Assembly: GCF_029714305.1 (NCBI RefSeq) | Contig: NZ_CP121647.1 | Location: 2,004,501 to 2,068,500, forward strand | From: Bradyrhizobium sp. CB3481 | GTDB lineage: Bacteria > Pseudomonadota > Alphaproteobacteria > Rhizobiales > Xanthobacteraceae | Length of the DNA stretch: 64,000 nucleotides | Reading direction: 5' to 3' | Shown: positions 34,150 through 43,364 of the stretch, piece by piece | Layout: each line of letters begins with the position of its first letter | Position numbering within the stretch: the stretch's first letter is position 1 | The notes under the pieces: model-generated | What the model saw: only the letters and a program-made list of their open reading frames with translations | Told to the model about the DNA's origin: nothing | Database searches by the model: none | Translations under genes and position numbers: made by a program

Positions 34150-35496
34150 ATGAGATACCAAACCCAGAAAGTCGCGATGCTGTATTTCTACGGCGCGCTG
34201 ACGCTATTCCTCGCGCAGGTCGCATTCGGCGTCCTGGCCGGAACCATCTACGTCCTGCCGAACACGCTATCTACTGTCGTGCCGTTCAACATCGTCAGGA
34301 TGATTCATACCAACGCATTGATCGTGTGGTCGCTGATTGGTTTCATGGGCGCGACCTACTACCTTCTGCCTGAGGAAACCGAGACCGAGCTGTTCAGCCC
34401 CCTGTTGGCGAAGATCCAGTTCTGGATGTTCTTCGTCGCGGCCGGCGTCGCCGTGGTCGGCTACCTCTTTCATTACCATGAGGGTCGCGAATTCCTCGAA
34501 CAGCCGTTCGCGATCAAGGTTGGTATCGTCGTCGTCTGCCTGATGTTCCTGTTCAACGTGACGATGACGGCGTTGAAGGGAAGAAAGACCACCGTCACCA
34601 ACATCCTGCTGTTCGGCCTCTGGGGTGTCGCGATCTTCTTCCTGTTCGCGTTCTACAACCCGGCGAACCTCGCCGTCGACAAGATGTACTGGTGGTACGT
34701 CGTGCATCTGTGGGTCGAAGGCGTCTGGGAACTTATCATGGCTTCCGTGCTGGCGTTCCTGATGATCAAGCTCAACGGCATCGACCGCGAGGTGGTCGAG
34801 AAGTGGCTCTACGTCATCATCGGCCTCGCGCTGTTCTCCGGCATCCTCGGCACTGGCCACCACTTCTACTGGATCGGCGCGCCCGGCTACTGGCAGTGGA
34901 TCGGTTCGCTGTTCTCTACGCTCGAGGTCGCGCCGTTCTTCACCATGGTGATCTTCACCGTGCAGATGACCTGGAAGGCAGGCCGCAAACATCCGAATCG
35001 CGCCGCGCTGCTGTGGTCGGTCGGCTGCTCCGTGATGGCGTTCCTCGGCGCCGGCGTGTGGGGCTTCCTGCACACGCTGTCCTCGGTGAACTATTACACC
35101 CACGGCACCCAGGTGACGGCGGCACATGGACATCTCGCCTTCTTCGGCGCCTATGTGATGCTCAACCTTGCCGTCATGGCCTATGCGATCCCGCAACTGC
35201 GCCAGCGCGCGCCCTATAATCAGTGGCTTAGCATGGCGAGCTTCTGGATCATGTGCACCGCCATGATGACGATGACCTTTGCGCTGACCTTCGCCGGCGT
35301 GGTCCAGGTTCATCTGCAGCGCGTGCTCGGCCAGAGCTTCATGGAAGTGCAGGACCAGCTTGCGATGTTCTACTGGGTCCGGCTCGGTTCAGGCGTCTTC
35401 GTTCTGATCTCGGCCCTGATGTTCGTGTGGGCGGTTCTGGTGCCGAGCCGCGAGCGTCAAGCGGTCGCGCCCGCTGCGCTGCAGCCCGCCGAATAA
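34150..35496 (+). CDS. norB: Nitric-oxide reductase catalytic subunit (cNOR)
   Basis: The 448-residue protein has twelve helices. Every metal ligand lines up with Pseudomonas NorB at a constant offset of 21 over the catalytic part: haem b His53 and His328, haem b3 His326, and non-haem iron His186, His237, His238 and Glu190. Motifs are HTNALIVWSLIGFMGATYYL, HLWVEGVWELIMASV, GTGHHFYWIG and TAAHGHLAFFGAY. It reduces two NO to N2O in the inner membrane. No quinol-oxidase extension, so it is the cytochrome c-fed type. Confidence 0.97.
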   Translation: MRYQTQKVAMLYFYGALTLFLAQVAFGVLAGTIYVLPNTLSTVVPFNIVRMIHTNALIVWSLIGFMGATYYLLPEETETELFSPLLAKIQFWMFFVAAGVAVVGYLFHYHEGREFLEQPFAIKVGIVVVCLMFLFNVTMTALKGRKTTVTNILLFGLWGVAIFFLFAFYNPANLAVDKMYWWYVVHLWVEGVWELIMASVLAFLMIKLNGIDREVVEKWLYVIIGLALFSGILGTGHHFYWIGAPGYWQWIGSLFSTLEVAPFFTMVIFTVQMTWKAGRKHPNRAALLWSVGCSVMAFLGAGVWGFLHTLSSVNYYTHGTQVTAAHGHLAFFGAYVMLNLAVMAYAIPQLRQRAPYNQWLSMASFWIMCTAMMTMTFALTFAGVVQVHLQRVLGQSFMEVQDQLAMFYWVRLGSGVFVLISALMFVWAVLVPSRERQAVAPAALQPAE

Positions 35497-35554
35497 CGAT
35501 CGGGCGGCCGGCTATCGAATTGGCCGGCCGCCGCTTCAATTCTGGAGATCTGAC

Positions 35555-36364
35555 ATGAAGGCCGTCCTCCACGCCGTCGAGGCGCCACCCAAGCTTCCAC
35601 CTTACGTCCCGAGCGGCAACGAGTGCACGCTGTTCGAACATGCCTGGCGCCGTCGTCTGCCGGTGCTGCTGAAAGGGCCAACCGGCTGCGGCAAGACCCG
35701 CTTCGTCGCCCATATGGCGGCACGGCTGTCGTTGCCGCTGCACACCGTCGCCTGCCATGACGATCTCACCGCGGCCGATCTTACCGGACGGTATCTCTTA
35801 AAGGGCGGAGACACGGTCTGGACCGATGGTCCGCTGACCCGCGCGGTGCGGGAAGGCGGCATCTGCTATCTCGATGAGGTCGTGGAGGCGCGCAAGGACG
35901 TGACGGTCGTGCTGCATCCGCTGACGGACGATCGTCGCATCCTGCCGCTGGAGCGTACCGGCGAGGAGCTGGTCGCGCCGCCTCCCTTCATGCTGGTCGT
36001 GTCCTACAACCCGGGCTATCAAAGCCTGCTGAAGGCCTTGAAGCCCTCCACGCGCCAGCGCTTCGTTGCGATCGAGTTCGGCTTTCTTCCACCCGAACAG
36101 GAGATCGAAGTGGTCGCCGCCGAGAGCGGACTGGCGGCGGAACGCGTGCGGCCGCTGGTGATGTTGGCTGGACGGCTGCGCGCGCTCAAGGGACAGGATC
36201 TCGAGGAGGGCGTCTCGACGCGCCTGATCGTCTATTGCGCGACGCTGATTGCGGCTGGACTCCCGACGCTGGAGGCCGTGCTCGCCGGCATGATCGAGCC
36301 GCTCACCGACGAACCCGACGTCAAGGCCGCGCTGCTTGACGTGGCCCGAGCAGTGATCGGATGA
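35555..36364 (+). CDS. norQ: NorQ, MoxR-type AAA+ ATPase for NOR activation
   Basis: The 269-residue AAA+ protein has Walker A GPTGCGKTR (about residues 42-50), Walker B GGICYLDEVVEARKD, sensor region LVVSYNPGYQSLL and an arginine-rich STRQRFVAIEF. This is the CbbQ/NorQ/GvpN group. With NorD it inserts or activates the non-haem iron of NorB. norB ends 58 bases before, and norD begins three bases after. Confidence 0.95.
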   Translation: MKAVLHAVEAPPKLPPYVPSGNECTLFEHAWRRRLPVLLKGPTGCGKTRFVAHMAARLSLPLHTVACHDDLTAADLTGRYLLKGGDTVWTDGPLTRAVREGGICYLDEVVEARKDVTVVLHPLTDDRRILPLERTGEELVAPPPFMLVVSYNPGYQSLLKALKPSTRQRFVAIEFGFLPPEQEIEVVAAESGLAAERVRPLVMLAGRLRALKGQDLEEGVSTRLIVYCATLIAAGLPTLEAVLAGMIEPLTDEPDVKAALLDVARAVIG

Positions 36365-36367
36365 GGC

Positions 36368-38281
36368 ATGCTCGACTTCCTCGAACTTGAGGAAACGGTT
36401 GGCCGCGCCTGGCACCGGCTGATCGGCGCTACGGCGAGCTATCCCGTTCATGCCGGGGACGCCGCGACGCTCGCGGACGTGCAGGGGCAGATCGCGGTCA
36501 TGTTTCGCGCGCTGGGCGGCGAGGCGGGGGTGCAGATCGCCGGCGCCAAGTCGCGCAAGTCTGGCCACCGGCTCGGCTGGCGGCAGCGCATCGGGCTTGG
36601 CGACGAGAGCCTGGAGCATCCCGGCCGCGATGGCGCGACCATCTTCCTGCCCGACAGGATCGCCCTGTTTCCGGACCGCGAGCTCAACGCCTTGTTCTAC
36701 CGCTGGCTGGCGGCGTGGTTCGCCGTGGCGCCGGTCGCTGTTATCGACGAGACGGACCCGCTACGCCGCGATTTAATGACACTGCGGCGCGCCCGTGAGA
36801 TCGTCGCAAGCGTGCAGGCGCAATTCCCTGGCCTTGTCCGTCCCTATCAGCGGCTGGCGGCGGCAACGGCAGAAGCGCGGCCCTCGAGGCCCCTGCCGCG
36901 GGCAGAGCAGGAAGTGGAGCATATCGTGCTCGCACTGCTTGGCGCCACGGCGCAGCCGGCAGGCCAGCTGTGGCGGGCCGTGACCGGCGCCGGCGAACTG
37001 CCGGCGAAAGCGCCGCCCGGATATCGGCCGATGCTGCCTTGCCCGCTGTGGGGAGACTGCTGGACCCGCGAGGCCGCCCCTAGCGGGGCTGACAATGACG
37101 ACGCGCCGGTGCCTGGCAACGAGGCGGAACAGCCTGATTCACGCAAGCGCCGTGCCGTCCGCGAGATCGACGATGGCAACAAGCGCGATCCCTTCATCCT
37201 GAACCGTTTCGAAAAAATCCTCGCGATGGCGGAGATGGTGAATGTCGACCGTCCCTCCGACGACAGCGAGGATGAGGACGCCCGCAAAGCGGCCGACGAC
37301 CTCGATGAGCTCGCGATCAGCCGCCGCAGCGGCAAGCCCGCCACGAAACTGAAATTCGATCTGGATCTGCCGCCGCAAGCCATCGATGCCACGTGCCTCG
37401 ACAGCGGCCGGCTCTATCCGGAATGGAACTATCACAGAGGGATTTACCTGCCGGACCATTGCCGGGTGCTGACGGGCAAGGCGCCGGAGGTCGGCGAGAG
37501 CTGGACTCCGGATGCGAGCATTCTCCGGCATGTCCGCCATGTGCGGCGGCGTTTCGAGGCACTACGGCCGCAGCATGAGGTGATGCGCGGCCAGGCCGAC
37601 GGCTTCGACCTGGATATCGATGCGCTCGTCCGCGCGCGATGCGATCTGCGGGCGGGCAGCGGATCGCTCGATCGCGTCCATCTGGCGATGCGCCCGCAGC
37701 GGCACGATCTGGCGGCGACGCTGCTCGTCGACGTCTCGCTCTCCACGGATGCGTGGGTCGATGGCCATCGCGTGCTCGACGTGGAGAAGGAAGCGCTGCT
37801 CGTCCTGGCGCACGGGCTTTCCGCCTGCGGGGACCATCACAGCATCCTGACGTTCACGTCGCGGCGGCGTTCCTGGGTACGCGTCGAGACCGTCAAGTCG
37901 TTCCAGGAGCCGATGGGAGGTGCCGTGGAGCGGCGGATCGGCGCGCTCAAGCCCGGCTACTACACCCGTATCGGTCCGGCGGTGCGCCATGCCGCCGCCG
38001 AGCTTGCTGGCCAGCCGCAGCGCAAGAAACTGCTGCTGGTGCTGACCGACGGCAAGCCCAACGATGTCGATCACTATGAAGGCCGCTTTGCGGTCGAAGA
38101 TACAAGCAAGGCGGTGCGGGAGGCGCGGCGGCAGGGCATTGCGGTATTCGGCGTCACGGTGGACGCAAGCGCGCAATCCTATTTTCCCGCGCTGTTCGGG
38201 CGCGGCGGCTACGCCATCGTGGGCAACGTCCGCCGCCTGCCGGCCGCGCTGCCGGCGATCTATCGGCAGCTGGCCCGTTGA
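36368..38281 (+). CDS. norD: NorD, von Willebrand-domain partner of NorQ
   Basis: The 637-residue protein has an N-terminal helical part (LGWRQRIGLGDESL, then GATIFLPDRIALFPDRELN), an acidic middle (EMVNVDRPSDDSEDEDA) and a C-terminal VWA domain of about 190 residues. The metal-ion-dependent adhesion site is complete: DVSLSTD, the Thr in YYTRIGP and LVLTDGKPND. NorD docks with the NorQ ring and NorB to complete the iron site. End of the nor operon. Confidence 0.95.
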   Translation: MLDFLELEETVGRAWHRLIGATASYPVHAGDAATLADVQGQIAVMFRALGGEAGVQIAGAKSRKSGHRLGWRQRIGLGDESLEHPGRDGATIFLPDRIALFPDRELNALFYRWLAAWFAVAPVAVIDETDPLRRDLMTLRRAREIVASVQAQFPGLVRPYQRLAAATAEARPSRPLPRAEQEVEHIVLALLGATAQPAGQLWRAVTGAGELPAKAPPGYRPMLPCPLWGDCWTREAAPSGADNDDAPVPGNEAEQPDSRKRRAVREIDDGNKRDPFILNRFEKILAMAEMVNVDRPSDDSEDEDARKAADDLDELAISRRSGKPATKLKFDLDLPPQAIDATCLDSGRLYPEWNYHRGIYLPDHCRVLTGKAPEVGESWTPDASILRHVRHVRRRFEALRPQHEVMRGQADGFDLDIDALVRARCDLRAGSGSLDRVHLAMRPQRHDLAATLLVDVSLSTDAWVDGHRVLDVEKEALLVLAHGLSACGDHHSILTFTSRRRSWVRVETVKSFQEPMGGAVERRIGALKPGYYTRIGPAVRHAAAELAGQPQRKKLLLVLTDGKPNDVDHYEGRFAVEDTSKAVREARRQGIAVFGVTVDASAQSYFPALFGRGGYAIVGNVRRLPAALPAIYRQLAR

Positions 38282-38288
38282 GGCTCGT

Positions 38289-38364
38289 CTGGGAATGCGA
38301 AGACAGGGGGCTGCAGCGCAGATATAAAAGAGCAGAGCTTCCCGCGCAAAACAGGCATTCCCAG
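38289..38364. repeat. Inverted repeat CTGGGAATGC / GCATTCCCAG with 56-base interior
   Basis: Exact 10-bp arms at 38289-38298 and 38355-38364 directly after norD. The interior is unlike coding sequence. It could be a long-stem RNA structure, a small mobile repeat, or chance. The rest of the gap to 38680 shows no gene. Confidence 0.5.
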
Positions 38365-38680
38365 AAAGGGCGCATGCGCGCGCATCTCTTCGGAAAAGTT
38401 TTCCGCTCATGGCCCCAAAGAGAACGACGCTTAAGCCGTTATCACGTCGGCTGATGGAGGCAGAGCGGACGCCAGTCCATGCTCGCCTCCACCGCCGCTT
38501 GTGACCCATTCCGGACTCTGTTGTCGCGACGCGGCCAACGCTCTTTCAAGACAAATCCGCGAGGTCCAGTTGTTGCACCAGAACCACAGACGCGCAGCGC
38601 CAGCGCGGGCGGCACCACAATGCCTTTCTTTCAACAAATAATGGACATCCCCTGCCGACTGCAACGGCAGGAGACCATCC

Positions 38681-39244
38681 ATGCCCATCTCTATTCTGCG
38701 GCTGCTCGCGAGTGTCCTTTCGCTGGCACTCATGGTCTCTACATCGGCGACTGCAGAACCGAAACGTGAAATGCATCGTGTCGGCGTTAACGTAGACGAT
38801 GGCTCGGGATGGTATCCGGCTGTTTCGACCAAGGGCTCGTTCTCGATTCTACTGCCAATTCCCTTCAATGATTTCACGACTCGCGACCCGAGCACGGACG
38901 AAGTGAGCCATGTCGTCGGCGGCAAGAGTTCTGAGGGAATCAAGTTTACGGCGGTTGAACTGCCGGCAACTACGAAGACGCCTGTCGATCTCGCGGCGAT
39001 TCCCAAATCCTTCTCATCCAATCCGGCTAACAAGGTGTCTGATGTAAGCCGCAATACCAAGGATGACGTCGATGATCTGTTCTTCTCAGTCGCCAACTCG
39101 GCAACGACTGCGCATTTCCGCTACATCAGGACGAAAGGTACTCTCTACATGCTAACGATTGAATACCCCAATGCCTATCGCGACGTGGTGGCGGAAAAGA
39201 AGGATAAATTCTTCGGATCCTTTAAACTCAAGGGGAAGTCCTGA
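38681..39244 (+). CDS. Secreted protein of unknown function (187 residues)
   Basis: A Sec signal peptide occupies residues 1-25 (ILRLLASVLSLALMVSTSATA-EP). The mature part is beta-rich and polar: GWYPAVSTKGSFSILLPIPFNDF, SSEGIKFTAVELPAT, TAHFRYIRTKGTLYMLTIEYP and a final KKDKFFGSFKL. AGGAGA precedes the ATG. This resembles small periplasmic proteins with a single beta domain, but no family is recognised. Codons are less GC-biased than in the nor genes, marking the edge of the accessory region. Confidence 0.7.
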   Translation: MPISILRLLASVLSLALMVSTSATAEPKREMHRVGVNVDDGSGWYPAVSTKGSFSILLPIPFNDFTTRDPSTDEVSHVVGGKSSEGIKFTAVELPATTKTPVDLAAIPKSFSSNPANKVSDVSRNTKDDVDDLFFSVANSATTAHFRYIRTKGTLYMLTIEYPNAYRDVVAEKKDKFFGSFKLKGKS

Positions 39245-39461
39245 TCGAGCAGATAGGAATTATCCGATCGGAATATCTCTCCTGGCACGTTTGAGAACTG
39301 CCAGCAGCCGGCCGGCTTGTCTGCTGACGGGGGGGAGAACGGAAGAGATCGGCGGGCGCTCAAAACGGCGCTAATGACCCGTTGCAGACATCGACCTGCA
39401 AAAGACAATTTGCTGTCACTCCAAATTTCGCTTTTTCTGAACAGCTTTGCGTAATGTTTGA

Positions 39462-39840
39462 AGCAAACCGGAGTTAACAGGTTACCGCAAAGCTTATGCG
39501 ACCATCTATGACCGCAATGAATATGCCGCGGCCATCGAGCAGCTAAGAGCGCTCGGCCATGACGATCATCCGAACGTGGCCAATCTGGTCGGTTATTCCT
39601 ATCGCAAACTCGGCGACTACAAGCTCTCGCAAGTCTGGTATGAGCGGGCGCTGAAAGCCGATCCGAACCATGTGCTGACCTGGCAGTACTACGGTCTGTG
39701 GCAGATCGAGCAGGGCAACCGCGAGTAGGCGGAATATCATTTGATCCGGATCGCTGCGATCTGCGGAACCGACTGCGCGGAGTATCGTTCTTTGGCGGAG
39801 GCGCTGGAAAAACCGCTTGGGGCAGGTCTCGTCTATTGAG
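39462..39840 (+). pseudogene. Decayed tetratricopeptide-repeat protein
   Basis: The frame has no start, opening after a TGA at 39459, and reads as TPR repeats: AYATIYDRNEYAAAIEQLRAL, HPNVANLVGYSYRKLGDYKL, WYERALKADPNHVLTWQYYG. A TAG at 39726 breaks it just before the family's C-terminal AAICGTDCAEYRSLAEAL, which continues in the same frame to a TGA at 39840. So it lacks a 5' end and carries a nonsense codon. Confidence 0.75.
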
Positions 39841-40073
39841 TATCGCCATTCAGCAAGCGTGTCGGCCGCGCTAGGAGCCATGCCTGAGTTTGGCACTTTC
39901 GGATATTCGGGCCGTTCTTGAGTATGTCCGTTATTGGTAGCAAAGCGAAAGTGCAAAGACTTCAGGTCGAAGCCTGTTGTTGATCCAAGTGGTCATTGGA
40001 CAGCACCTTTAACCGGTGCTGGCTTGAACCAATACGATGCCCGTTCCAGACGGCACGTTGGGAGCGACGAGCC

Positions 40074-40465
40074 ATGCACGCCATGAAAGCCTACTTGCCT
40101 CCACTTGCGCGCTTGTTGATGTCTGGCCTATTTATCTGGGACGCCTTCCTCCAGCTGCGCGACCCGAGCGGGACGGCAAAGTATTTTGCAAACTCCACAT
40201 ACCTATTCCTGATGTCGCGCTTTGGATTTCTATCGTTGTCCATCTTCTCGCTGGATTGGGCATCCTGGTAGGCTTCAAAATTCGGTGGGCGGCTGCAGCG
40301 CTCGTCGTTTTTTCGCTAGGCACGGCTTTGGCGTCCATCTGGTGGCCGGGGACTTCAACAACATGATCCATTTTCTATAAGAACTTAGTGATGGCAGGCG
40401 GCTTCCTTTACGTGATGGCCTACGGCGCGGGTGCCATTAGCATCGACGGTGTGGACGACGCGTAG
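40074..40465 (+). pseudogene. Decayed DoxX-family membrane protein
   Basis: Three reading frames together give one DoxX protein: frame one ARLLMSGLFIWDAFLQLRDP, frame two VHLLAGLGILVGFKIRWAAA and a third MIHFYKNLVMAGGFLYVMAY ending at TAG 40463-40465. At least two frameshifts, near 40210 and 40350, separate them. DoxX proteins are four-helix membrane proteins of oxidative and quinone metabolism. Confidence 0.75.
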
Positions 40466-40790
40466 TTTCGCGTTCTCGCACAGCCAAGACCCAAAGCGAA
40501 CATCAGCTTACGCGGTTACTTTGGCTCGCGCCCCCTTATAGCATTAGCGCGGGCATCACGGGTAATGCGCCCGGCGACATCCGCATTCAGCCGCGCGTGC
40601 ATTCGCATTTTGAGCAATTCAGGGAGCCATCGCCGCGATTGCTTGGTTAACGGTTGCGGCCATCATGCTGGTCGTCCAAAAGTCTTCGAAGTCAATAAAC
40701 GTTCGTTGCACAGCGATCTCTCGAACTTCGACCGCATGGAGATAGGCGTTCATCCACAAGCTTCGCAGGACCTCCACTAAGGCTCTTATC

Positions 40791-40836
40791 TGCACGTTGT
40801 CGTGCAGTAGGATATATGCACGCTATCATGCAGTAG
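40791..40836. promoter_or_regulatory. Two tandem palindromic boxes TGCACG-N4-CGTGCA type
   Basis: TGCACGTTGTCGTGCAGTAG (40791-40810) and TGCACGCTATCATGCAGTAG (40817-40836) are directly repeated 26 bp apart, and each is an inverted repeat with a 4-base spacer. They lie 164 bases before the His-rich repeat protein, so they may be operator sites for its promoter. The rest of the gap 40466-40999 shows no gene. Confidence 0.5.
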
Positions 40837-40999
40837 AAGTCCGCGCCACGGAATCGTCTGTCAATCGCCTTCCTTCCCGCGCTCGTTGGCCTCGTTCTCG
40901 GCTGAGTGGCGCGAGGAAAGTAAAAAAGTAGATGAGCGTTCATGCCGCGCATGTACCGCGCTCTCCCCTTCAAATTCCCACGAATACAGGAACGACAGA

Positions 41000-42967
41000 A
41001 TGGCTCGTACCACGCACCAAGTACATCATCATGATCTTCACGATGAGCAGGTGAATTTGCCCGCGGCGTCCAACGGTGGTGGTGCAGGTGCTGGCGCTGA
41101 TGCCGGCACTGCAACTGCGACAGCTCCGACGGCAGCGGACCTATTCAACGACGCAACGACCCGCATGGTCGGCGGCATTGGCCCCGATCAAGTCGACAAG
41201 ATCGTCGCGGACCTCACCGCCGTACAGCAGATGTTGACTGCGGCATCTCCGCAGATCAACAATCTCTCCGATCTGCACACGCATATCATCATCGAGCAGC
41301 TCAACGAGGAGATCGCCTCGGTCCAGGGTACAACCTCTGCAACCGGCACGCCGATCTTGGGCACGGATCTCGGACAATTTGTCGGGCGATCGATCAACGA
41401 TATCCATCGCGACATCATCGACATCGCGCAAGGCGATGCCGGGGTCCAGGCGATCTTCAACCCGACACCGCTCCCAGACCTGGCGACCTCGCCCGTCCCG
41501 TTCCACGACAACGCGGAGCAAACGGCTTTTCTCACCCAATTCATCCAGGACAGTAACCATCTTGGGCAGACGGCGACCGCGATCGCGAAGCATGGCTTCC
41601 AGGGCGACGTCGCCGGGCTGCTGCAGCAGATCGAGACCTTCGCGACCAATGCCAGTGCCTTCGACCAATCCCAGGGCGGCCTGTACTCGGCGCGCTTCTG
41701 GAACGAGTTGCGGTCGGACGGCACCGCGGGCACGGCGGCGAATGCGCTGATCGAGGGCTTGCAGACGCACAATGCCGGCGAAGTCAAGGCAGCCGCCGAG
41801 CAGCTCGCAACAAACGCGGCGGACCTCGCCACCAACAATGTTACGGTGGATGGCGGCACCTATGACGCCGTCGTAGCGGCCGCGCAGACGCCCGCCCATG
41901 GCCACGCCAATGCACCCGCCGACGCCAGCCCCCACGACCACCACCATCACGCAGACGCGGGAGCCGGTGCTGGTGCTGGCGGAGCAGCAACTCCAACAGT
42001 AACTGATCTGTTCAACGACGCAACGACCCGCATGGTCGGCGGGATCGGACCGGATCAAGTCGACAAGATCGTCGCAGATCTTACCGCCGTGCAACAGATG
42101 TTGACTGCGGCATCTCCGCAGATCAACAATCTCTCCGATCTGCACACGCATATCATCATCGAGCAGCTCAACGAGGAGATCGCCTCGGTCCAGGGTACAA
42201 CCTCTGCAACCGGCACGCCGATCTTGGGCACGGATCTCGGACAATTTGTCGGGCGATCGATCAACGATATCCATCGCGACATCATCGACATCGCGCAAGG
42301 CGATGCCGGGGTCCAGGCGATCTTCAACCCGACACCGCTCCCAGACCTGGCGACCTCGCCCGTCCCGTTCCACGACAACGCGGAGCAAACGGCTTTTCTC
42401 ACCCAATTCATCCAGGACAGTAACCATCTTCGGCAGACGGCGACCACGATCGCGAACGATGGCTTCCAGGGCGACGTCGCCGGGCTGCTGCAGCAGATCG
42501 AGACTTTCGCGACCAATGCCAGCGCCTTCGACCAGTCCCAGGGCGGCCTGTACTCGGCGCGCTTCTGGAACGAGTTGCGGTCGGACGGCACTGCGGGCAC
42601 GGCGGCGAATGCGCTGATCGAGGGCTTGCAGACGCACAACGCCGGAGAAGTCAGCGCAGCCGCCGACCAGCTCGCAACAAACGCGGCGGACCTCGCCACC
42701 AATAATATCAAGGTGGATGGCGGGACCTATGACGATGTCGTAGCAGCGGCGCAGGCCACAACCGTGACCGCAGCGGCCGCAGCTACGCCCGCGGCCACCT
42801 CAACGCCGACGGTTCAAGACATCGCGCCTGCGCCTGCCAGCACCACTCCCACGGCGACCGCAAACGCCGATGCCGGCAACCATGCGCCGATCGATCCGGC
42901 CGGGTCGATCGACCAGCATTCACCGGCTGTCGAGATGGCACATCACTTCCATCACATGTGGGGATAG
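41000..42967 (+). CDS. His-rich protein with two near-identical 248-residue repeats, unknown function
   Basis: The 655-residue protein has a His-rich N-terminus (QVHHHDLHDEQ), a Gly/Ala linker, repeat 1, a His/Gly linker (SPHDHHHHADAGAGAGAGG), repeat 2 and an Ala/Pro/Thr tail ending with MAHHFHHMWG. Each repeat is mostly helical and acidic (TAADLFNDATTRMVGGIGPD, TAVQQMLTAASPQINNLSDL, FVGRSINDIHRDIIDIAQGD, GGLYSARFWNELRSDGTAG). There is no Cys, no signal peptide and no membrane helix. The His clusters suggest metal binding; the architecture recalls large surface or type I-secreted proteins but no RTX repeats are seen. AGGA precedes the ATG at 41000. Function unknown. Confidence 0.75.
   Translation: MARTTHQVHHHDLHDEQVNLPAASNGGGAGAGADAGTATATAPTAADLFNDATTRMVGGIGPDQVDKIVADLTAVQQMLTAASPQINNLSDLHTHIIIEQLNEEIASVQGTTSATGTPILGTDLGQFVGRSINDIHRDIIDIAQGDAGVQAIFNPTPLPDLATSPVPFHDNAEQTAFLTQFIQDSNHLGQTATAIAKHGFQGDVAGLLQQIETFATNASAFDQSQGGLYSARFWNELRSDGTAGTAANALIEGLQTHNAGEVKAAAEQLATNAADLATNNVTVDGGTYDAVVAAAQTPAHGHANAPADASPHDHHHHADAGAGAGAGGAATPTVTDLFNDATTRMVGGIGPDQVDKIVADLTAVQQMLTAASPQINNLSDLHTHIIIEQLNEEIASVQGTTSATGTPILGTDLGQFVGRSINDIHRDIIDIAQGDAGVQAIFNPTPLPDLATSPVPFHDNAEQTAFLTQFIQDSNHLRQTATTIANDGFQGDVAGLLQQIETFATNASAFDQSQGGLYSARFWNELRSDGTAGTAANALIEGLQTHNAGEVSAAADQLATNAADLATNNIKVDGGTYDDVVAAAQATTVTAAAAATPAATSTPTVQDIAPAPASTTPTATANADAGNHAPIDPAGSIDQHSPAVEMAHHFHHMWG
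41144..41887 (+). repeat. Intragenic tandem repeat, copy 1 (period 867 bp)
   Basis: This 744-bp unit recurs at 42011-42754 with an offset of exactly 867 bases (289 codons). Most lines are identical at nucleotide level, including synonymous positions; differences cluster at the ends. Confidence 0.9.
42011..42754 (+). repeat. Intragenic tandem repeat, copy 2 (period 867 bp)
   Basis: Second copy of the 744-bp unit. The near absence of silent changes points to recent duplication or gene conversion rather than selection on protein alone. Confidence 0.9.
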
Positions 42968-43097
42968 CCGGGAATGACACTCCGGCGCTCACTGCATCCG
43001 TGGGCGCCGGAGATCGATGGAATTACGGTGAGACGCAACCTATCGGGCTGCGTCGGAGACCGGCGATAATTGGTGTCAATGGCGAATTCTGAAGTGG

Positions 43098-43170
43098 CGC
43101 GCGCCCGAAGAGATTCGAACCCCTGACTCCCAAATTCGTAGAATCGGGGGTCGGCTGCGTTACGCCAGTA
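43098..43170 (-). pseudogene. tRNA-Arg(ACG) 3'-half remnant, possible integration-site scar
   Basis: Read on the minus strand, the T arm and acceptor end of a tRNA are clear: AGGGGTTCGAATCTCTTCGG then GGCGCGCGCCA. Before it, CTACGAA is the anticodon loop of tRNA-Arg(ACG). The anticodon stem no longer pairs (CGATT against TTTGG), and the 5' acceptor and D arm cannot be aligned. So only the 3' half is tRNA-like, as left by integrative elements that use tRNA 3' ends. Confidence 0.6.
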
Positions 43171-43187
43171 GGGCGGATGTCCGGAGT

Positions 43188-43286
43188 TGGCCCATCAGCG
43201 AAGTGGCCGCAGCTCTCATTGAGGTCTGCTCAGTGGGGCATAGCGGACTAGGATTGCTCAGGTTGAGTTCTTCGCCTGCTGACCCA
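43188..43286. repeat. 99-bp direct repeat, copy 1
   Basis: Matches 48001-48099 with two mismatches, 4813 bases apart in the same orientation. It begins TGGCCCATCAGCGAAGTGGC and ends GCTGACCCA. It does not encode a recognisable protein. Confidence 0.85.
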
Positions 43287-43364
43287 AAGCGGATGACAGA
43301 ATTCCCCGTTTTCATTTACTGCATGCTAGGTGCAAGTGTCGAAATCCAACAACAGGAGGCTGAC

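Noticed and set aside
41141..42637. Long minus-strand frame of 498 codons opposite the His-rich protein
   Set aside because: It mirrors the duplicated plus-strand gene, has no ribosome site, and its sequence is the antisense of GC-rich codons.
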